Origin: Qipengyuania nanhaisediminis
GTDB lineage: Bacteria; Pseudomonadota; Alphaproteobacteria; Sphingomonadales; Sphingomonadaceae
Length of the DNA stretch: 64,000 nt
NCBI RefSeq assembly: GCF_900115585.1
Contig: NZ_FOWZ01000001.1
Coordinates: forward strand, 765,461 to 829,460
Direction: 5' to 3'
Shown piece after piece: positions 8,648 through 16,775 of the stretch (position 1 is its first letter; each line of letters opens with the position of its first letter). The notes under the pieces are model-generated. The model was not told the DNA's origin, ran no database searches, and worked only from the letters and a program-made list of their open reading frames with translations. Made by a program: the position numbers and the translations under genes.

Positions 8648-10801
8648 GTGGAGGCCATGGAACAAACGGTTTCAGAACAGATCGACGGGCGGGTCCTTGA
8701 TCCGCTCGTCGAGTGCGTTGCGGAAGGGTCCCGTCGTTACGGGCTTCCCTTCGCACGCGATCTGTTGGCGCAGCTGCCGCGCAACCGGGACGGTTTGCTA
8801 CCCCTCCACCAGGCTGCGGCCGCGCTCGAACTTGCCGGCCTGAACTACGATATCGAGAAGCGGCGCAAGCTACCGTCGACTGCCAAGGATCTCCCCGCCA
8901 TCGTCGCGCTGGGCGAGCGGCAGTATGTCCTCCTGCTCGACATGCAAGGCGACGAACTCCTCGTCTGGCGCCCTGAGTCCGGCAGTGAAATCTGGGAAGC
9001 GCGTGACGGTATCGCGGAAGCTTTTGCAGGAACGCTCATCCCGATCCACGGCGATCCGGACAAGATGCGCACCGACGAGGCGCCATGGCACGCCAAGGCG
9101 CGCCAGCACTGGTTTTGGGGCGAACTGCGCCGGGAGCGTCGGTCGTTCATGCCGGTCTTGCTGGCCTCGCTGCTGATCAACCTGCTCGCCGTCGCGCTGC
9201 CGATCTTCACGATGAACGTCTACGACCGTGTCATCCCGAACCAGGCGCAGGAAACGCTCTGGGTTCTGGGTACGGGTGTGGTCCTGGCCTTCGTGCTCGA
9301 ATTTGCCTTGCGCCGCGCACGCACTTCGATCGTCGATGAAATCGCGCAGCGGCTGGACCTCAAGCTCAGCCAGAAGATTTTTTCGCGCCTGCTTGCCGTT
9401 CCCCTGTCGGAACGCAAGGGACATACCGGCTCACTCGCCGCACGGGTGGCGGAATACGCCGTGGTGCGCGATTTCTTCGCCTCGACTTCGGTCGTTCTGG
9501 TGGTCGATGTCGCGTTCCTCCTCGTTTTCGTAGGGGTCATCGCAATCATTGCCGGCTGGCTCGCACTTGTGCCGCTGACGATCATCGCCGCGATGATGAT
9601 CGCCGGATATGTTCTCCAGAAGAAGGTTGTCGAGGCATCGCAGGATGCGCAGGCCGATTACGGTCTGCAGCAGACCCTGCTGGTCGAATCGCTGACCGGT
9701 GCCGAAACGCTCAAGGCGATGGGCGGCGAGGGCGGCATGCTGTCGCGCTGGCACCAGTTGGCCGAAATCGGCGGACATTCCCAACTGCGCCTGCGGTCGA
9801 TCAACTCGCTGGCAGTGGGCCTAGCCCAGGTTTTCCAGCAGGTTTCGACGGTGTCGCTGATCATCGGCGGCTACTACCTTTTCGCTTCTGGCCAGATCAC
9901 CATGGGCGCGATCATTGCCATCGTGATGCTGGCCTCGCGCTCGCTTGCGCCCGCCGGGCAAATCGCCTTCCTGCTGACGCGAGGGCGGCAGGCCCAGGAA
10001 ACGCTCGGCAGTATCGAGCGCCTGTTCGAGGGTGAGGACGAGCGTCGCCTCGGCGCCAGCGTGGCACCGGCAGCAATCCGCAATCCGCGCATCGAATTTC
10101 ACAATGCCGAGTTTGCCTATGACGAGAATGCGCAGTCCGCGCTCTCCGGCCTCAACCTGACGATCGAACCGGGCGAGCGCGTGGCGCTGGTCGGACGGGT
10201 CGCATCGGGCAAATCCACCTTGGGCCGCCTGCTGTGCGGCCTCTACCGGCCGACCGGCGGCGCCATGCTGGTGAACGGTATCGACGTGCACCAGTATCGT
10301 CCGCAGCAATTGCGCGACGCGCTCGGCTTCGTTGGGCAGGACGCAGCGCTGTTTTCGGGCTCCGTGCGTGACAATCTGACGCTGGGCCGGATGGGAATTT
10401 CCGAAGAAGACTTGCAGGCAGCGATGCGCGCAACGGGCGCAGACTTCTTCCTGTCGCGTGACAGCGGCGGTTTCGACCGTGCGGTCGGCGAAGATGGCAG
10501 GCAGCTTTCGGGCGGCCAGCGTAGTTTCCTTGCGCTTACCCGCGCCATGGTCGCCCCGCGCGAGCTGTTGTTCCTGGACGAGCCGACGGGCGCGATGGAC
10601 AGCGATACGGAGAAGATGTTCGTCGACCGTCTCGGCAATTCGCTCGACGCAAAACAGACGCTCGTCATCGCGACCCACCGCCCGGCACTGTTTTCGATCT
10701 GCGACCGCTTGATCGTCCTGGATCGCGGCCGCGTGGCGGCAGACGGTCCGGTGGCCGAAGTCTTGGCCAAGGCTGGCGCAGCGAAGGGAGCAGCATCATG
10801 A
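8648..10801 (+). CDS. Type I secretion ABC exporter (LapB/HlyB-like, C39-like domain)
   Basis: The product has 717 residues. Residues 1-140 form a C39-like domain with no catalytic cysteine in the expected position, as in HlyB and LapB exporters that do not cleave their substrates. A six-helix ABC transmembrane domain spans roughly 165-460. The nucleotide-binding domain has Walker A (GRVASGKST, from residue 516), signature LSGGQ (620-624), Walker B with LDEPTG (643-648) and an H-loop in IATHRP. The start is uncertain: GTG at 8648 or ATG at 8657, neither with an ideal ribosome-binding site. Its stop overlaps the next gene by 4 bp (ATGA). It should energise export of the giant adhesin through the TolC-like channel. 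Confidence 0.93.
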   Translation: MEAMEQTVSEQIDGRVLDPLVECVAEGSRRYGLPFARDLLAQLPRNRDGLLPLHQAAAALELAGLNYDIEKRRKLPSTAKDLPAIVALGERQYVLLLDMQGDELLVWRPESGSEIWEARDGIAEAFAGTLIPIHGDPDKMRTDEAPWHAKARQHWFWGELRRERRSFMPVLLASLLINLLAVALPIFTMNVYDRVIPNQAQETLWVLGTGVVLAFVLEFALRRARTSIVDEIAQRLDLKLSQKIFSRLLAVPLSERKGHTGSLAARVAEYAVVRDFFASTSVVLVVDVAFLLVFVGVIAIIAGWLALVPLTIIAAMMIAGYVLQKKVVEASQDAQADYGLQQTLLVESLTGAETLKAMGGEGGMLSRWHQLAEIGGHSQLRLRSINSLAVGLAQVFQQVSTVSLIIGGYYLFASGQITMGAIIAIVMLASRSLAPAGQIAFLLTRGRQAQETLGSIERLFEGEDERRLGASVAPAAIRNPRIEFHNAEFAYDENAQSALSGLNLTIEPGERVALVGRVASGKSTLGRLLCGLYRPTGGAMLVNGIDVHQYRPQQLRDALGFVGQDAALFSGSVRDNLTLGRMGISEEDLQAAMRATGADFFLSRDSGGFDRAVGEDGRQLSGGQRSFLALTRAMVAPRELLFLDEPTGAMDSDTEKMFVDRLGNSLDAKQTLVIATHRPALFSICDRLIVLDRGRVAADGPVAEVLAKAGAAKGAAS

Positions 10802-11814
10802 CCGCTGCAACGGTTACCCGCGCCCGCCGTTTCGGCGCGCTTGCATTCCTTGCGCTGGCCAGCCTGCTTGTTGGCACGTCGTCCCTGCTGGCGCCTGCAA
10901 ATTCGGCCCGGGCGATGGCGAAGCTCGCCCCGTCGCTACAGCGCGATATCTCGGAAATGACGACGGGCACGGTCGAGATCGACCAATTGGGCACGGCCCA
11001 GATCGTCGATGCGCAGAGCCGCAATCTCGCCATTCCCAAAATGAAGGCGCGGCTGGAAACTGCGCGCGGTTTCGCCGGCATTCCGCTGGGATCCGCATCC
11101 TACAAGACGGCCAACCAGTGCCTCGCGCAGGCTGTCTATTACGAGGCAGCTCTCGAACCGGAGAAGGGCCAGCGTGCCGTTGCCCAGGTGGTGTTGAACC
11201 GCGTCCGGCATCCGGCCTATCCAAACACCGTCTGCGGTGTCGTCTACCAGGGCTACAACCGGCCTGTGTGCCAGTTCAGCTTTACATGCGACGGCGCCTT
11301 GATGCGTACGCCGCAGGCAAATCTTTGGAAGCAGGCCAAGGCGGTGGCGAAAGACGCACTGGCCGGACACGTTGTGGCCGACGTCGGCACTGCAACGCAC
11401 TACCACGCCGATTACGTGGTGCCGAAATGGGCCTACACGCTGGGCAAGATCACCCAGATCGGCCGCCATATCTTTTACCGCTTCCCCGGGTCGCCGGGGC
11501 GAGCCGCGAGCTTCTATCGCGGCTGGGGCGGTAGCGAGTTTCTCCCGCAGGTGGATTTCAACCGGTTCCGCTTTGCCGCACAGGCGGAAGAGCATACCGT
11601 GATCGAAGAGACTTTTACGCCCGGGCTGACCGTGGCGCCTGACGTGAAGGACCGCCATGCCGCAGCCGATGTCGGCGGACGTATCGACACGACGAAAACA
11701 TGGCGGCTGTCCATCCCCGACCCGGTCGCCGCCAGCGCCGGTTATCGCTCGACCTTGAGCGAGCAGGGCGAGGCTGTTCACGAAGAGACCGGTTCCGAAG
11801 GAGCGACGCCATGA
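10798..11814 (+). CDS. SleB-type cell-wall hydrolase inside the secretion operon
   Basis: The product has 338 residues with an N-terminal signal or anchor segment (hydrophobic run at about 13-36). A hydrolase_2/SleB catalytic domain spans about 100-225: QCLAQAVYYEAA with the expected catalytic glutamate, GQRAVAQVVLNRVRHPAYP, CGVVYQG, CQFSFTCDG and ATHYHADYV. This family cleaves peptidoglycan as a lytic transglycosylase or amidase. The C-terminal 110 residues have no recognised domain. The gene overlaps the ABC exporter before it and the HlyD-like gene after it by ATGA at both ends, so the three are probably translationally coupled. The likely job is local wall opening for assembly of the envelope-spanning secretion complex (inference). 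Confidence 0.88.
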   Translation: MTAATVTRARRFGALAFLALASLLVGTSSLLAPANSARAMAKLAPSLQRDISEMTTGTVEIDQLGTAQIVDAQSRNLAIPKMKARLETARGFAGIPLGSASYKTANQCLAQAVYYEAALEPEKGQRAVAQVVLNRVRHPAYPNTVCGVVYQGYNRPVCQFSFTCDGALMRTPQANLWKQAKAVAKDALAGHVVADVGTATHYHADYVVPKWAYTLGKITQIGRHIFYRFPGSPGRAASFYRGWGGSEFLPQVDFNRFRFAAQAEEHTVIEETFTPGLTVAPDVKDRHAAADVGGRIDTTKTWRLSIPDPVAASAGYRSTLSEQGEAVHEETGSEGATP

Positions 11815-13076
11815 GGCTGGGCGCAAGCTGGCGTACGATGCCCGCCGCACAACGCCTGATAGTCATTGCAGCTGTCGGCATCGCGCTCCTGTTTGCCTGG
11901 GCCGCGTTTGCGCAGGTCGATCAGATCACGCGTGGGACCGGGAAGGTCATCCCGTCGAGCAAGGCGCAGCTGGTCCAGCCTGCAGAGCCTGCGGTGGTGT
12001 CGGAAATCCTCGTGCGCAACGGACAGAGCGTCAAGAAAGGCGATTTGCTGGTTCGCCTCGACGATACGCAGTCGTCTGCTGCCCTCGGCGAGCTCCAGAC
12101 GGAGAACGAACGCCTTGCCGCCCGCGCACAGCGCCTGGATTCAGAGGCATCGGGAGGTCAGATCGGATGCGAGCCGGGAACGCCATGCGCAGAAGAAGCG
12201 CGGCTTGCACAGGCGCGGCGGGCAACCGCGCGTGCGCGGGAAAGCTCACTGGCTTCGGCAGTGGAACAGCGCCGCCGCGATTTGTCGGAAGCGCAAGCGA
12301 CCGCGCAAAGCCTCGAAAGCAGCCTTCGCCTTGCGCGCGAGCAGGTCGAAATGCTGCGCCCGCTCGCAGCACAGAACATCGTTCCGCAGACCGACCTGCT
12401 GACGGCGCAGCGTGAGGTCGTCGACCTGCAGGGCCGGCTCGCGGCCGCTCGGCAGGCTGCAGGCAGGGCTTCGGCTGCCATCAGCCAGGCGCAAGCCGAT
12501 CTCAGCCAGGCGCGTGCCGACTTCCGGCAGCAGGCCCTGGCCGAGCGCAGCGAAGTCGCGACACGCATCGCGGTCAATGAAGAGAGCATTCGCGGCGCCT
12601 CTGCACGGCGCGACCGCAACGAACTACGTGCCCCGTCGGACGGCATCGTCAACGATTTGCAGGTCACGACGCAGGGAGGCTTCGTGGGTGCGGGCGAACA
12701 GATCATGCAGATCGTGCCGGTAGGCGACAAACTGCTCATCGAAGCGCGCATCTCGCCAAGCGACCGCGCATTTGTGAAGGTCGGCGACGATGCGAACGTG
12801 AAGGTCACCGCCTACGACTTCTCGATCTATGGGGGCATCAAGGGCCGCGTCGCGCAGGTCAGCGCGGACAGCATCTTCGACGAGGTCGAGCGCGAAGCCT
12901 ATTATGCGGTGGTGATCGAAACGGATCGCGCCTTTATCGAGAAGGGCGGCGTCCGCCTACCGATTGTGCCGGGCATGATCTGCGATGTCGAAATCCTGAC
13001 AGCGCGCCGCAGCGTCTTGTCCTATCTGTTCAAGCCGGTGAACCGCGCTTTCGACAGGGCGATGACCGAGCGCTGA
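11811..13076 (+). CDS. HlyD-family membrane fusion protein (type I secretion adaptor)
   Basis: The product has 421 residues. One N-terminal transmembrane helix (LIVIAAVGIALLFAW region) is followed by a biotinyl/lipoyl half-motif (GTGKVIPSSKAQLVQ, then RNGQSVKKGDLLVRLDD). A long alpha-helical hairpin at about 85-260 is rich in Gln, Arg and Ala, and the second lipoyl half reads LRAPSDGIVNDLQVTTQGG. A beta-barrel domain completes the HlyD/LapC architecture. The ATG at 11811 has AAGGAG 7 bases upstream and overlaps the previous stop by 4 bp. It should bridge the inner-membrane ABC exporter and the TolC-like channel. The C-terminus (SYLFKPVNRAFDRAMTER) matches type I adaptors that carry large adhesins. 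Confidence 0.93.
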   Translation: MRLGASWRTMPAAQRLIVIAAVGIALLFAWAAFAQVDQITRGTGKVIPSSKAQLVQPAEPAVVSEILVRNGQSVKKGDLLVRLDDTQSSAALGELQTENERLAARAQRLDSEASGGQIGCEPGTPCAEEARLAQARRATARARESSLASAVEQRRRDLSEAQATAQSLESSLRLAREQVEMLRPLAAQNIVPQTDLLTAQREVVDLQGRLAAARQAAGRASAAISQAQADLSQARADFRQQALAERSEVATRIAVNEESIRGASARRDRNELRAPSDGIVNDLQVTTQGGFVGAGEQIMQIVPVGDKLLIEARISPSDRAFVKVGDDANVKVTAYDFSIYGGIKGRVAQVSADSIFDEVEREAYYAVVIETDRAFIEKGGVRLPIVPGMICDVEILTARRSVLSYLFKPVNRAFDRAMTER

Positions 13077-13094
13077 GCGCGCTCCGCGATGATC

Positions 13095-14090
13095 TCAGTA
13101 TCCGTGTAGCCAGCTCTGCTTGGCGCCAAGACTCATGACCGGGCGATACCCGTGGTCGGCGCGGGCATCGAGCGGGGCGTCGCCAACATTATCGAGCATG
13201 AGATAGCCTGCATCGGTCTTGACCAGCAGCACGGCGTGATCGCGGCGACGAATGAGATCACGAGCCAGCGTCAGGATCATGTCGTCGCGCGAAATGCCGG
13301 CAGCGGCGAGCAATTCCATCTTGAGGAGCGCGAAATCCTCGCAATCACCCTTTCCAAGGCGCAGCGTGGTTCCGGCGTCGGCCCAATAGTCGGCGCGACC
13401 GAACAGGTCGCGGTCTTCGGCATGGGTAATGCTGCGATTGACCCAGCGGTTGACCGAGGCGACCAGCGCGTTCTGGTCGACACGCGGCGCGCCGATAGCG
13501 GCGAGCGTCGGGCCAAGGTTGGTGCGTGTACGGCTGACACGGGCAAAGGCGCTGTCGAAGCTTGTCGAGCCGACCGGAACCAGCTTGCTTCCAAGTATGC
13601 GGTCTGCGCCGCCACCAACCACCGGGGCGGCTGCCATCGGCGGTTGGGCGGTGCGACGCGGAATGAAGGACAATGGCTGGACCGGATCGAACACGGCACG
13701 CGCAGCGAAGGGACTCGACACGCCGCAGCCTGCCTGCCTCGCCGGTGCCGGGCCGGCAGCCGGTTCGAGCGGCTTGGCCGAAGAGCCCGCAAACAACGGA
13801 TGGTCTTCCTGGCCTTCCTGCTGTGCGCGAATGGCGTCGAGAGCGCTCGCCTGGCCGAGGATGGCCGCCGTCTTGCTCTGCCGCGAAAGTGTCGCGCCCG
13901 ATCGTGCCGCAGCGCCGGGCTGGACCGCGTCGCAATCGGCTGCACCGGCGACGCCGGGAGCAGCTGCGAGGAGGACCTGCGGGCTGGCCGCCTGCGCAGG
14001 GATCGCCAGCACTGCCGCGAGACCCGCGCCAGCGAGGGCGAGGGTTATGCCGGATCGTGAACGGCGGGGCAGGGTGGGCGCATTGACCAT
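13095..14090 (-). CDS. LapG-like periplasmic cysteine protease (C93/BTLCP family)
   Basis: The product has 331 residues. A cleavable signal peptide at about 1-35 (ending PAQA) is followed by a long Ala/Pro-rich low-complexity stretch to about 170. The C-terminal transglutaminase-like domain has a complete triad in family order: Cys250 in KGDCEDFA, His285 in DHAVLLV and Asp300 in LMLDN. WVNRSITHAEDRDLFGRADYWA just before it is characteristic. LapG proteases cleave the N-terminal region of LapA-type adhesins and release them from the cell surface when c-di-GMP is low. The gene converges on the HlyD-like gene with an 18-bp gap, so the adhesin upstream is the obvious substrate. The spacer between signal and catalytic domain is longer than in Pseudomonas LapG. 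Confidence 0.88.
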   Translation of the reverse strand: MVNAPTLPRRSRSGITLALAGAGLAAVLAIPAQAASPQVLLAAAPGVAGAADCDAVQPGAAARSGATLSRQSKTAAILGQASALDAIRAQQEGQEDHPLFAGSSAKPLEPAAGPAPARQAGCGVSSPFAARAVFDPVQPLSFIPRRTAQPPMAAAPVVGGGADRILGSKLVPVGSTSFDSAFARVSRTRTNLGPTLAAIGAPRVDQNALVASVNRWVNRSITHAEDRDLFGRADYWADAGTTLRLGKGDCEDFALLKMELLAAAGISRDDMILTLARDLIRRRDHAVLLVKTDAGYLMLDNVGDAPLDARADHGYRPVMSLGAKQSWLHGY

Positions 14091-14228
14091 GCCCTTCCAG
14101 CTAAAGCGTCGCCGTCAAGACGAGGTTTCGCAGTCTGGTTAACGCCGCGCAAACGTTTCTGGCGCTTCAGCCAGCGGAAAGGCTCCACCTTCTAGCTTCG
14201 CGCTATTCCTGACCATTGAGGACTTGCG

Positions 14229-14771
14229 ATGCGCCTTCGAATAACGGCCCTGCTGGCCGCGACCCTTGCTTTCGGCCTTCCGGCAACTGCTCATGCCGAC
14301 GAGGTTTATGGCGGCGTCTATGCTCATGGCGTCGATACGCCGTTCACATTCGACACGGGCGAGGGCGGGGCGGACCTGCAGGTCGGATATCGCTTCGATC
14401 CGATCGCGGGTTTGGAGAGCCTCGGCGGTCCGCAGCCTTATGTGTTCGGTTCGGTCAATTCAGACGGCGACACGAATTTCGCCGGCGTCGGCGTGAGCTG
14501 GAAGGCGGAGGTCGGCAAGCTCTACCTGCGTCCCGGCGTGGGCCTCGTGATCCATGACGCACCCGATCTGCGGGTCGATCCCGCAACCGGGATGCGAACC
14601 GATCTCGGTAGCCGCGTCCTGTTTGAACCGGAGCTCGCGATCGGTGTGGACCTCGACCCGCGCTGGTCTATCGAGGTCAGCTGGGTCCACATCAGCAATG
14701 CGCGCCTGTTCAATTCCGAACAGAACCCCGGCATCGACACCGTGGGGCTGAGGCTGAATTACCGGATGTAG
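14229..14771 (+). CDS. PagL-like lipid A 3-O-deacylase (acyloxyacyl hydrolase family)
   Basis: The product has 180 residues with a signal peptide ending AHA and an eight-strand beta-barrel pattern throughout, ending in the aromatic-flanked LRLNYRM typical of outer-membrane proteins. The family signature WVHISNARLFN gives the catalytic pair His154 and Ser156, with Asn157 following. Glu164 is a candidate third residue, although its spacing from Ser156 is shorter than in PagL. PagL removes the 3-O-linked acyl chain from lipid A. The gene stands alone, divergent from the LapG-like gene and convergent with the small membrane-protein gene after it. A weak TGAGGA ribosome-binding site precedes the ATG. 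Confidence 0.8.
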   Translation: MRLRITALLAATLAFGLPATAHADEVYGGVYAHGVDTPFTFDTGEGGADLQVGYRFDPIAGLESLGGPQPYVFGSVNSDGDTNFAGVGVSWKAEVGKLYLRPGVGLVIHDAPDLRVDPATGMRTDLGSRVLFEPELAIGVDLDPRWSIEVSWVHISNARLFNSEQNPGIDTVGLRLNYRM

Positions 14772-14783
14772 TTTCCTCGGCGA

Positions 14784-15089
14784 TCAGGTCCGGCGACGAC
14801 GCTGACGTGGTTGCGAGCCGTAGCTGAAATACATCGAGGATCGCGACCGCAGCTTGCGCCCGGAAAGGACTTCGAAAAGACGGCGTAGCCAGCGCACCGC
14901 CGCGGCGGAGAGACTTGCGGCGAGCGTAAACGCGTCCACGACGAGCAGGACGGGGAGCGCCAGCATCGCCGGCAGCCTCTTGCGAATGATGCGCGCCGAA
15001 ACCGAGTCGGGCGCAAACCTGACCAGAACCGCGGAGACGACAAAGCACAGCGCGCCATACAGCGCGAAAAAACCAATCAAATCTATCAT
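14784..15089 (-). CDS. Small two-helix membrane protein, unknown function
   Basis: The product has 101 residues. Two hydrophobic segments, at about 3-24 (IGFFALYGALCFVVSAVLV) and 40-62 (AMLALPVLLVVDAFTLAAS), are followed by a strongly basic tail (LRRLFEVLSGRKLRSRSS to QRRRRT), suggesting a cytoplasmic C-terminus. I do not recognise the family. The ATG at 15089 is supported by AAGGG 8 bases upstream on the minus strand. Its 3' end lies 12 bp from the PagL-like stop. It is downstream of rplL but separated from it by a strong terminator, so it is probably transcribed independently. Confidence 0.65.
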   Translation of the reverse strand: MIDLIGFFALYGALCFVVSAVLVRFAPDSVSARIIRKRLPAMLALPVLLVVDAFTLAASLSAAAVRWLRRLFEVLSGRKLRSRSSMYFSYGSQPRQRRRRT

Positions 15090-15237
15090 GTAAACGACCC
15101 TTGTGGGAGGGCGCCATTAAGGGGGCAGTGTCCGCGAGGCAAGACCAATCGCTATCTTTTTCGGACCCTATTTTCGAGGGGTGAGGCAAGCGCCCCCGCA
15201 AGAGGGATTCCCGGCGATCAAGAATGGTGACGGGCGC

Positions 15238-15270
15238 AAAAAAGGGCGGCGCCTTGCGGCACCGCCCTTC
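15238..15270 (-). terminator. Rho-independent terminator of rplJ-rplL
   Basis: On the minus strand a 10-bp GC stem (15244-15253 with 15258-15267, one G-T wobble) closes a four-base loop and is followed by six T residues. It lies about 30 bp beyond the rplL stop codon and ends the rplJ-rplL transcript. Confidence 0.9.
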
Positions 15271-15298
15271 TTCAAAATCAGCGAAAGCTGAACGAAGC

Positions 15299-15676
15299 TT
15301 ACTTGAGCTCGACGGTACCGCCGGCTGCTTCGATCTTGCCCTTGATTTCTTCGGCTTCAGCCTTGTTGACGCCTTCCTTGAGCGCCTTGGGAGCGCCTTC
15401 GACAAGAGCCTTGGCTTCGGTAAGGCCGAGACCGGTGATGGCGCGGACTTCCTTGATGACCTGGATCTTCTTGCCACCGTCGCCGGTGAGGACGACGTCG
15501 AATTCGTCCTTTTCTTCAGCAGCGGCACCTGCGTCACCGCCGCCGGCGGGGCCAGCAACAGCAACAGCAGCAGCGGCGCTTACGCCCCACTCTTCTTCAA
15601 GTGCCTTGGCAAGCTCAGCGGCTTCCATGACAGTCAGCTTCGACAGTTCTTCAACAAGCTTGGCGATATCAGCCAT
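15299..15676 (-). CDS. rplL: 50S ribosomal protein L7/L12
   Basis: The product has 125 residues, the usual bacterial length. An N-terminal dimerisation helix ([21 protein letters not shown]) leads to an Ala/Gly-rich hinge, then the conserved C-terminal domain with [37 protein letters not shown] and [14 protein letters not shown]. It forms the flexible L7/L12 stalk that recruits translation factors through L10. The gene lies 78 bp after rplJ on the same strand and ends at a clear terminator. A GGAG ribosome-binding site lies 9 bases before the ATG. In most proteobacteria rpoB follows directly; here rpoB is on the other strand about 2.4 kb away. Confidence 0.98.
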   Translation of the reverse strand: MADIAKLVEELSKLTVMEAAELAKALEEEWGVSAAAAVAVAGPAGGGDAGAAAEEKDEFDVVLTGDGGKKIQVIKEVRAITGLGLTEAKALVEGAPKALKEGVNKAEAEEIKGKIEAAGGTVELK

Positions 15677-15700
15677 GATGTTTCACTCCAATAAATAGGC

Positions 15701-15725
15701 CGGGGCGGATGATTGGTTTGCCCCG
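15701..15725 (-). other. Stem-loop between rplJ and rplL
   Basis: A 6-bp CGGGGC/GCCCCG stem with a 13-base loop sits in the 78-bp gap between rplJ and rplL. It has no T tract and so is not a terminator. It may tune the rplJ to rplL ratio, or be incidental. Confidence 0.35.
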
Positions 15726-15754
15726 ATGAATAAGTCGCGTTTGCGAGAGGTCTC

Positions 15755-16270
15755 TTACGCCGCTTCCTTGGCGCCATAGGCACCGAAGACGCGTGCGAGC
15801 ATCGAAACGGGTTCCTTGACCGTGCGGACAACCTTGGTTGCCGGCGCGTTGAGGAGGCCCACGATCGTGCCACGCAGTTCGTCGAGGCTCGGCATCGAGG
15901 CGAGTGCCTTGACCCCGGCTTCGTCGAGCGCAACCGCTCCCATGGAACCGCCGACGATTTCGAGCTTCTCGTTCGTCTTGGCGAAATCCACTGCCACCTT
16001 GGCAGCTGCAACCGGGTCTTCGCTGTAAGCGAGGGCGGTCGGGCCGGTCAGGTGGTCGGCGATACCGGTGTAATCGGTACCGTCGAGAGCGAGCTTGGCG
16101 AGACGGTTCTTCGCAACCTGGTAGGACGCACCGGCTTCACGCATCTTCGTACGCAATTCGGTCGACTGTGCGACCGTAAGGCCCAGGTTGCGGGTCACGA
16201 CGACCACGCCAGCCTGGTTGAAGACTTCGTTGAGCTGGGCGACCGCATCGGCTTTCTGCGAACGATCCAT
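15755..16270 (-). CDS. rplJ: 50S ribosomal protein L10
   Basis: The product has 171 residues, normal for L10. Hallmarks are [51 protein letters not shown] and [12 protein letters not shown]-terminal helix ([19 protein letters not shown]) binds L7/L12 dimers. The ATG at 16270 is preferred over an upstream in-frame ATG at 16285 because AAGGAG lies 7 bases before it and family members start with MDRSQK. It heads the rplJ-rplL pair. rplK and rplA are not adjacent: an XRE regulator gene lies upstream. L10 with L7/L12 usually represses its own mRNA, and the leader holds a stem-loop that could serve for this. Confidence 0.97.
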   Translation of the reverse strand: MDRSQKADAVAQLNEVFNQAGVVVVTRNLGLTVAQSTELRTKMREAGASYQVAKNRLAKLALDGTDYTGIADHLTGPTALAYSEDPVAAAKVAVDFAKTNEKLEIVGGSMGAVALDEAGVKALASMPSLDELRGTIVGLLNAPATKVVRTVKEPVSMLARVFGAYGAKEAA

Positions 16271-16291
16271 GCCATACTCCTTCACTATGAC

Positions 16292-16313
16292 CCCGCCGGA
16301 TGGCTCCGCCGGG
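16292..16313 (-). promoter_or_regulatory. GC stem-loop in the rplJ leader
   Basis: Nine-base arms (16292-16300 and 16305-16313, one internal mismatch) around a four-base loop lie about 20 bases upstream of the rplJ ribosome-binding site. The position suits L10-L7/L12 autoregulation, but the sequence is not a leader motif I recognise, so the assignment is tentative. No clear sigma-70 promoter was found in the leader at 16314-16500. Confidence 0.35.
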
Positions 16314-16502
16314 ATCGGCTACGTTTGTCCATGCTGTCGAAACAACACGGGCGAGTCCGTTGATGGGGGAAGGAGTGCGCCATCTGGCGCGAAACGGCGG
16401 GCATCAAGCCTGCCGGAAAATCTCTTTTCCCCGTCTAGGCTGGAAATTAAGACCGGCAAATCCCGGTCACCAACTGTCTCGGACGGATGAGGGCGAATAC
16501 AA

Positions 16503-16529
16503 AGAGACCCGCCTTCGCGGCGGGCCTCT
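16503..16529 (-). terminator. Hairpin terminator after the XRE regulator gene
   Basis: An 11-bp imperfect stem (16503-16513 with 16519-16529, one mismatch) and a five-base loop are followed on the minus strand by a short T-rich run. It lies about 20 bp past the stop of the XRE regulator and separates that cassette from rplJ. Confidence 0.75.
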
Positions 16530-16548
16530 AAGGATTTCGTGGGCTGAG

Positions 16549-16746
16549 TCAAGCATTCTCGTAGGAAAGCAGGTCGCCCGGCTGGCAATCGAGTTCCCGG
16601 CAAATGGCCGCCAGCGTCGAGAAACGGATCGCCTTGGCCTTGCCGGTCTTGAGGATGGAGAGGTTGGCGAGGGTCAGGCCGACGCGTTCCGCCAGTTCGG
16701 TCAGCGTCATGCGGCGTTCGTGCAGGAGGTCGTCGAGTTTGACCAT
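16549..16746 (-). CDS. XRE-family helix-turn-helix regulator (DUF2975 partner type)
   Basis: The product has 65 residues, consisting almost entirely of a Cro/CI-type helix-turn-helix: LDDLLHERRMTLTELAERVGLTLANLSILKTGKAKAIRFSTLAAICREL, ending CQPGDLLSYENA. This is the YozG-like subfamily that is habitually encoded beside DUF2975 membrane proteins. The ATG at 16746 has GAAGGAG 8 bases upstream and matches family starts; in-frame starts at 16776 and 16779 overlap the preceding stop and are less likely. It is the last gene of a three-gene cassette and probably represses the cassette promoter at the palindromes near 17485-17535. The target is inferred. Confidence 0.88.
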   Translation of the reverse strand: MVKLDDLLHERRMTLTELAERVGLTLANLSILKTGKAKAIRFSTLAAICRELDCQPGDLLSYENA

Positions 16747-16775
16747 GATGGTGGCTCCTTCGTCTTCGGCTGGCA

